From Synergistaceae bacterium (GTDB taxonomy: Bacteria > Synergistota > Synergistia > Synergistales > Aminobacteriaceae): DNA of 7,534 nucleotides. Position 1 is the first letter of the stretch; each line of letters begins with the position of its first letter. The notes below the pieces were generated by a model that saw only the letters and a program-made list of their open reading frames with translations, was not told the DNA's origin and made no database searches. A program made the translations under genes and the position numbers. Shown here one piece after another: positions 1-7,534 of the stretch. The stretch lies in NCBI GenBank assembly GCA_012523155.1, contig JAAYJB010000428.1, positions 1-7,534 on the forward strand, written 5' to 3'.

Positions 1-735
1 CCGCTGACCCTTGTTCTGCCATCGAGGGGAACCGTTCCGGAACAGGTGACCGCAGGACTCTCCACCGTTGCCGTCAGAATGCCGTCTCATCCTGTCGCCA
101 TTGCGTTGATCGATGCTGCTGGAGTACCGGTAGCAGCTCCAAGCGCCAATTCCAGCGGAAGGCCCAGCCCGACTGAAGCTGAGTCAGTTGCATCCGATCT
201 TGGAAACGGGGTCGATCTCATCCTTGACGGAGGAGCCACATTTGTGGGAGTGGAGTCCACGGTGATCGATCTCACGGGAGAGCGCATGGTTCTGCTTAGG
301 CCGGGCGGATGTCCCGTGGAGGAAATAGAGGAGAGAGGGGGCGAAGAAGTGCTTCGCACCGGCGGAGATGGCCGCAGGTCCCCGGGAACACGATACAGGC
401 ATTACGCCCCTTCGATACCGCTGCTGCTCGACCGGCGGGAAGGGGTCAGGCAGCGGGCGCTTCAACTCGGAACAAGGATCGCCTGGCTCGGCATGGAAGG
501 ACCTGAAAGGTTTTTCAGGGAAGGAGAGATCGAAAAAGAACTCACTATCTGCTTCGATTCTCCGGAAAATTATGCACGGGGACTTTTTCATGCGCTTCGG
601 ATACTGGAGGTATCAGGGGCCCATGCAATAGTTGCCCAATGGCCTCCATATGAGGCAGGAATCAGTCTTGCACTTCGGGACAGGCTCGAAAGGGCCTCGC
701 TGGAAGACTGCGGAGGAAAGAAAGAAAGCCTGTGA
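1..735 (+). CDS. sua5: L-threonylcarbamoyladenylate synthase (Sua5/TsaC family), 5' end missing
   Basis: The enzyme makes threonylcarbamoyl-AMP from threonine, bicarbonate and ATP. This is the first step of t6A synthesis at position 37 of tRNAs that read ANN codons, and it takes place in the cytoplasm. The open frame enters at base 1 and ends at TGA 733-735, giving 244 visible residues. The first visible residues, PLTLVLP, match the PGPLT motif of the YrdC fold. Next come APSANSSGRPSPT (visible residues 47-58), GVESTVIDLT and LRPGGCPVEEIEE. SPGTRYRHYAP (127-137) is the conserved linker that reaches the active site in long Sua5 proteins. The remaining 107 residues form the C-terminal Sua5 domain, ending in the usual ALRDRLERAS-like segment. 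Full family members are near 340 residues, so about 100 N-terminal residues lie outside the window. A GTG at 46 could be misread as the start, but homology continues upstream of it. No terminator separates this gene from the tRNA gene downstream. Confidence 0.93.
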   Translation, partial: PLTLVLPSRGTVPEQVTAGLSTVAVRMPSHPVAIALIDAAGVPVAAPSANSSGRPSPTEAESVASDLGNGVDLILDGGATFVGVESTVIDLTGERMVLLRPGGCPVEEIEERGGEEVLRTGGDGRRSPGTRYRHYAPSIPLLLDRREGVRQRALQLGTRIAWLGMEGPERFFREGEIEKELTICFDSPENYARGLFHALRILEVSGAHAIVAQWPPYEAGISLALRDRLERASLEDCGGKKESL

Positions 736-743
736 AAAAAGGC

Positions 744-772
744 TTGCCAAAGACTGCCCCCCTTGCTACAAT
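744..772 (+). promoter_or_regulatory. sigma-70 type promoter of the tRNA-Leu gene
   Basis: TTGCCA at 744-749 and TACAAT at 767-772 each match the -35 and -10 consensus at five of six positions, with an ideal 17-base spacer. Transcription would start near 779, about 11 bases before the mature tRNA 5' end at 790, leaving a short leader for RNase P to remove. The promoter begins only 8 bases after the stop codon of the Sua5 gene. This was identified by eye, and no start site has been mapped. Confidence 0.75.
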
Positions 773-789
773 TACCTCCGTTGATTTAC

Positions 790-876
790 GCCGGGGTGGC
801 GGAATTGGTAGACGCGCTAGATTCAGGTTCTAGTGGGCAATAGCCTGTCGGGGTTCGAGTCCCCGCCTCGGCACCA
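790..876 (+). tRNA. tRNA-Leu, anticodon CAG
   Basis: The sequence folds into a complete class II tRNA of 87 bases. The acceptor stem pairs 790-796 with 866-872, with one G-U pair. The D stem is GCG/CGC (799-801 with 813-815). The anticodon stem is CTAGA/TCTAG (817-821 with 829-833), and its loop TTCAGGT places the anticodon CAG at 824-826, reading CUG. The long variable arm GGGC-AATA-GCCT (835-846) is typical of leucine tRNAs. The T stem is CGGGG/CCCCG around loop TTCGAGT (854-860). The discriminator is A873, as leucyl-tRNA synthetase normally requires, and CCA is encoded at 874-876. This tRNA reads a CNN codon, so it is not a t6A substrate and has no evident functional tie to the upstream Sua5 gene. 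Confidence 0.98.
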
Positions 877-890
877 GGATAATAAATGAC

Positions 891-906
891 AAAGGTATCA
901 ACCTTT
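891..906 (+). other. small hairpin after the tRNA, partly alternative to the next stem
   Basis: AAAGGT (891-896) pairs with ACCTTT (901-906) around the loop ATCA, and TCTT follows. It could mark the 3' end of the tRNA precursor or act as a weak terminator. The ACCTTT arm can instead pair with AAAGGT at 911-916 around the loop TCTT, which would compete with the long terminator stem. Six base pairs, mostly A-T, is a weak structure, so the role is uncertain. Confidence 0.35.
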
Positions 907-910
907 TCTT

Positions 911-950
911 AAAGGTCGAATTATGTCTGTTGACATAATGCGACCTTTTT
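911..950 (+). terminator. intrinsic terminator after tRNA-Leu
   Basis: The arm 911-927 pairs with 932-948 at 16 of 17 positions; the only mismatch is A919 against G940. The loop is TGTT (928-931). The base of the stem is GGTCG/CGACC, and it runs into TTTTT at 946-950 followed by more T-rich sequence up to about 966. The T-tract lies only on the right side, so termination is expected for + strand transcripts coming from the tRNA and the Sua5 gene. The upper stem is AT-rich. The right arm contains the probable -35 box of the rpoB promoter, so the inverted repeat could also serve as a protein binding site. Confidence 0.75.
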
Positions 951-958
951 GTTATCTT
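930..958 (+). promoter_or_regulatory. probable rpoBC promoter embedded in the terminator
   Basis: A perfect TTGACA lies at 930-935. After a 17-base spacer, TATCTT (953-958) matches the -10 consensus at four of six positions, including the first two bases and the last. Transcription would start near 965 and give an rpoB leader of roughly 48 bases. The hairpin just upstream should stop transcripts from the tRNA, so a promoter at this point is what the arrangement requires. The T-rich region makes chance -10 matches easy, hence moderate confidence. Confidence 0.6.
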
Positions 959-994
959 TTTTATTTGTCAGTACCAATTCCCACCAATCTTTTC

Positions 995-1002
995 AGGGAG
1001 GT
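995..1002 (+). promoter_or_regulatory. ribosome binding site that fixes the rpoB start
   Basis: AGGGAGGT lies 10 bases before ATG 1013-1015 and is a strong match to the anti-Shine-Dalgarno sequence. It favours this start over the in-frame ATG at 923, which lies inside the terminator hairpin, upstream of the probable transcription start, and would add 30 residues that do not look like RpoB. Confidence 0.85.
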
Positions 1003-1012
1003 CATAGGATTC

Positions 1013-4000
1013 ATGGCCGAATTTGTCCCCGTCAGCAGCGAGCGCCAGAGGTTGACCTTCGGGCGTGCGAGGGATCTTGTCGAGATCCCTGACATGATCG
1101 AGGTCCAGCGCGATTCATACAACTGGTTCTACCAGGAGGACGCCGCTCCGGAGGCGCGGGTTCCGCAGGGGCTGCAGGAACTGCTCCACGAAGTGTTTCC
1201 CATCGAAAGCTACGACGGCTCTTTTGCGCTCGAGTTCGTCAGGTATCTTCTTGATTCTCCTTCCACCGAGGAAGAAGAAGCACGGCAGCGGGACCTTACA
1301 TGGGCCCGTCCCATACGGGCCACCATCAGGCTCGTAAACAGAAAATCAAAAGAGATGAAGGAGGAGGAAATCTTTCTCGGAGATTTCCCCCTGATGACAG
1401 GAAGAGGGACATTTATCATAAACGGCACGGAACGTGTCGTCGTCAACCAGCTTGCCAGGTCGGCCGGGGTGTACTTCACGAAGGATGAACAGGTCCCGGG
1501 GCAGGAAACCTACTCGGCCAAGATCATTCCGGACAGGGGAGCCTGGCTTGAGTTCAGTCTTACTCCCGGCGACCTTATCTCGGTAAATATCGACAACAGG
1601 AAAAAAATCCCGGCCACATTGCTGCTCAAGATATTCGGGGCATCAACAAACGAGGGTATCCTCGATCTTTTCGATGCCCGGCAGGTGGAAAAAGACCTGA
1701 CGGAAGACGACGTCAAGGGGATGCTTTCCGCAGAGTCCGTCATCGACCAGGATGGTGAGACTATTCTCCCCAGGAACAGGTCCATAACCAAGGACCACCT
1801 GGAGAAACTTTGGAGTATGGGCAGAACGAAAGTCCTTGTCTGGAATACGGACCCTTCGATAGGCGTAACCCTTGAAAAAGACGGCGCGGCTAATGCTGAC
1901 GAGGCAATGGTGGAACTTTTCCGGAAGCTTCGTCCCAATGAGCCTGCACGGATAGAAAATGCCAGGGAGTATGTCCACTCGCTCTTTTTCGACCCAAGGC
2001 GCTACAACCTTGGACGGGTCGGACGCTACAAGATGAACCGCAGGCTAGGCCTGGACATATCCGAGGAAGTCCGTCTTCTCCAGAAAGAGGACCTTGTTCA
2101 GATCATAAAGGGAATAATCGAACTCAGGAATCCCGAAAAAATGGACGATGATATAGACCATCTGGGCAACAGGCGAGTCCGTTCCGTGGGTGAGCTTCTG
2201 CAGAACCAGATACGCATCGGTCTCCTCCGCATGGAGCGCATCGCCAAGGAACGGATGACCACTATCCCCGATCTGGGGGCGGCCATGGCCCGTGACCTTA
2301 TCAACGTACGCCCCATCGCCGCGTCACTCAGGGAGTTCTTCGGTTCCGGACAGCTCTCCCAGTTTATGGACCAGACGAACCCTCTCGCAGAAGTGACCCA
2401 CAGAAGAAGGCTTTCAGCCCTCGGTCCCGGGGGATTGTCCAGAGAGCGTGCAGGTTTCGAGGCCAGGGACGTTCATTACACCCACTACGGAAGAGTCTGC
2501 CCCATTGAGACGCCTGAAGGACCGAACATCGGCCTTGTGACCTCACTTGCCACATACGCAAGGCTCAACGAGTACGGATTCCTGATCACACCGAGGCGCA
2601 AAGTGGAGAATGGCAGGGTGACCGGGGAAATCGTTTTCCTTTCCGCAGACGAAGAGGATGAAATCTACCTCGGCATGGCCAACACACCAGTGGACGAAAA
2701 CGGTATCATCACTGACGAGGAGTGCTTCACACGATTTCACGGAGATGTTGTCACCGTTCCCCGGGAGGAGGTCGGCTACCTCGATGTCTCTCCGAAACAG
2801 ATCGTTTCGGCATCTACGGCACTGATCCCTTTCCTGGAGCATGATGACGCAAACCGCGCCCTCATGGGATCGAATATGCAGCGCCAGGCGGTGCCTTTGA
2901 TCGCGCCCGAAGCCCCGGTAGTGGGTACTGGTGTGGAGCACCGGATCGCGAAGGATTCCGGTTCATGCGTTGTGGCTTTAAAGGACGGCGTTGTTGAGTA
3001 CGTGGACTCGACCCGCATAGAGACACGCCACGGAGTCGAGTCCCACATCTATTCCCTCGTGAAATTTCGCCGCTCGAACCAGGGAACCGTGATCCACCAG
3101 AAGCCCATCGTCCGGAAAGGCGACGTTGTGTCAAAAGGCCAGATAATTGCTGACGGACAGGCATCGGAAGGAGGAGAACTCGCTCTCGGAAGAAACGTTC
3201 TTGTGGCATTCATGCCCTGGGAAGGCTTCAACTTTGAGGACGCCATTCTCCTGAGCGAACGGCTCGTCAAGGAGGACTTCTATTCCTCCATCCATATAGA
3301 GGAATACGAGATAGAGGCCAGGGACACGAAACTCGGGCCTGAGGAAATAACACGGGATATCCCCAACGTGGGGGAGGATATGCTCAAGAACCTTGACGAG
3401 GATGGTGTCGTCCGTGTAGGCGCTGAGGTAAACGCCGGTGATATCCTCGTGGGAAAAGTTACGCCGAAGGGTGAATCGGACCAGACTCCCGAGGAAAAAC
3501 TCCTTCGGGCAATTTTCGGAGAGAAGGCCAGGGAGGTCCGTGATACATCCCTCAAGGTGCCCCATGGTGCAAGGGGAAAAATCGTGGCCGTGAAGCAGAT
3601 GACGAGGGCAGACAGCCCGGATGCGCTGAGCCCCGGGGTGAACAAGGTGGTCAAGATCTATGTCGCCCAGCTCAGAAAAATCACGGTCGGTGACAAGATG
3701 GCGGGGCGGCACGGGAACAAGGGGGTTGTCTCCAGGATCCTTCCTGTAGAGGATATGCCCTACCTTCCTGACGGTACGCCTGTAGACGTTGTACTCAATC
3801 CCCTCGGTGTGCCGAGCCGGATGAACCTTGGACAGGTGCTCGAAACGATTATGGGGTTCGTAGCGGTGCAGAACGGATGGATGGTCGCCACGCCTGTTTT
3901 CGAGGGAGCGAAAGAAAAGGAGATATTCGATCTTCTTTCCGCACTTTCGAAAGAAAAATACCCCAATCTCACATCTGACGGCATGATCACTCTCTACGAC

Positions 4001-4611
4001 GGAAGAACGGGAACTGCTTTCGAGAAAAAAGTCACTGTGGGATGCATGTATATGCTGAAGCTGATACACCTCGTGGATGACAAGATCCATGCACGGTCCA
4101 TAGGCCCGTACAGCCTCATCACCCAGCAGCCTCTGGGCGGCAAGGCACAGTTCGGCGGCCAGCGCTTCGGCGAAATGGAAGTCTGGGCCCTTGAAGGGTA
4201 CGGGGCTGCCAATATACTCCAGGAGATGCTCACTGTGAAATCCGACGATATCAGGGGACGGCTGAAGACCTATGAGAAGATCGTCAAGGGGCAGAACCTG
4301 ACGAAGCCCGGTGTTCCGGAGAGCTTCCGGGTCCTGGTAAAAGAACTCCAGGGGCTCGGCCTTGACGTCGAAGTGAAATACAGCGACGGACAGATAGGCG
4401 AACTGCTCATGGACGAAGATGAGGATGATGCTCCGTCAGGCAGGTACTCCCCCTCCAGGGAGAGATCGTCCTTCGATGAGCATGAGAAAAAAGAGAAGAA
4501 GGAAGCACTGGAACCGGATGAAGATGTCGCGGACAGCATGCTTGAAGAAACGCTCTTTGGTGAAAGCCTGCCTGAAGGCATGTCCATAATAGAAGAAGGG
4601 GATGAAAACTG

Positions 4612-4612
<1 letters not shown>
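1013..4612 (+). CDS. rpoB: DNA-directed RNA polymerase subunit beta
   Basis: This is the beta subunit of RNA polymerase, which with beta' forms the catalytic cleft and binds the RNA-DNA hybrid. The chosen start gives 1199 residues beginning [13 protein letters not shown]. That is close to the Bacillus length and far shorter than E. coli's 1342, so the large Proteobacterial insertions are absent. The rifampicin pocket lies at about 444-471. The residues equivalent to E. coli D516, H526 and S531 are D453, H463 and S468, all in the sensitive state. The position of E. coli S509 is Gly (G446). Next comes the conserved [13 protein letters not shown] segment. The hybrid-contacting lysines equivalent to E. 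coli K1065 and K1073 are K895 and K903, in [31 protein letters not shown] is the C-terminal clamp region that meets beta'. From about residue 1124 an acidic tail of 76 residues extends past the E. coli-type end. The gene overlaps rpoC by one base, and rplL is not its upstream neighbour. Confidence 0.98.
4382..4609 (+). other. acidic C-terminal tail of RpoB
   Basis: Residues 1124-1199 lie beyond the point where the conserved beta fold ends, after LGLDVEVKY. About one third of them are Asp or Glu, including the run DEDEDD. A mixed-charge patch, EHEKKEKKE, lies in the middle, and the end reads [10 protein letters not shown]. The composition suggests a disordered, flexible segment. Acidic beta tails are known in Bacillus; any function here is inference. 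Confidence 0.7.
4596..4602 (+). promoter_or_regulatory. rpoC ribosome binding site inside the end of rpoB
   Basis: AAGGGGA lies 9 bases before the rpoC ATG and within the last codons of rpoB. The rpoB stop TGA (4610-4612) shares its A with the rpoC start ATG (4612-4614). This TGATG arrangement favours reinitiation by ribosomes that finish rpoB, which would help keep the two subunits in equal amounts. Confidence 0.75.

Positions 4613-7534
<2,922 letters not shown>

Noticed and set aside
46..48. GTG as the start of the Sua5 gene
   Set aside because: The PLTLVLP residues before it belong to the conserved YrdC fold, so the gene clearly begins upstream of the window.
923..1012. Upstream in-frame ATG extending RpoB by 30 residues
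   Set aside because: The extension runs through the terminator hairpin and the probable promoter, has no good ribosome binding site, and its hydrophobic sequence does not match RpoB N-termini. ATG 1013 has a strong site at the right distance.
735..1012. tRNA-Leu as an integration site for a mobile element
   Set aside because: The tRNA is intact, no integrase gene or repeated tRNA 3' end is visible, and housekeeping genes flank it on both sides.
2342..2425. Possible natural rifampicin resistance in RpoB
   Set aside because: The main resistance positions equivalent to E. coli D516, H526 and S531 are unchanged. Gly at the S509 position is the only difference seen among the residues compared and is weak evidence for resistance.
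3131..4090. Minus-strand open frame of 319 codons inside rpoB
   Set aside because: It is a shadow of the most conserved part of rpoB, with no recognisable motif and no supporting start context.

Overview
The window is core bacterial chromosome. In order it holds the 3' part of a threonylcarbamoyl-AMP synthase gene (Sua5/TsaC type), a tRNA-Leu(CAG) gene with its own promoter, a short regulatory spacer, a complete rpoB, and the first 974 codons of rpoC. Every gene is on the + strand. Both RNA polymerase subunits carry the expected catalytic and zinc-binding motifs, and no mobile element, CRISPR array or defence system is present.

The organism is a bacterium with fairly GC-rich coding DNA. Three things are compatible with Synergistota: a short beta subunit without the large insertions of Proteobacteria, a medium-sized insertion near the N-terminus of beta', and the overall wording of both subunits. 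I hold this placement with only modest confidence, since no database comparison was possible. The beta' insertion falls where Thermus and Thermotoga also carry extra domains.

Layout: 1-735 is the Sua5 tail. A near-consensus sigma-70 promoter at 744-772 serves the tRNA at 790-876, which encodes its own CCA end. In the 136 bases between tRNA and rpoB, a long hairpin with a T-tract (911-950) looks like an intrinsic terminator. A TTGACA box within that hairpin (930-935), with TATCTT 17 bases further on, looks like the start of a new transcript for rpoBC. RpoB then begins at 1013 behind a strong ribosome binding site. It ends in a TGATG junction with rpoC at 4610-4614, so the two large subunits are probably made by coupled translation.

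The most interesting points are these. First, beta' has an insertion of about 175 residues that reads as four degenerate repeats of a unit of about 40 residues, and the normal beta' segment that follows looks like a fifth copy. Second, terminator and promoter overlap upstream of rpoB. Third, rpoBC lacks the usual rplJL genes directly upstream. Fourth, beta ends in a strongly acidic tail. I did not find a wholly new system here.
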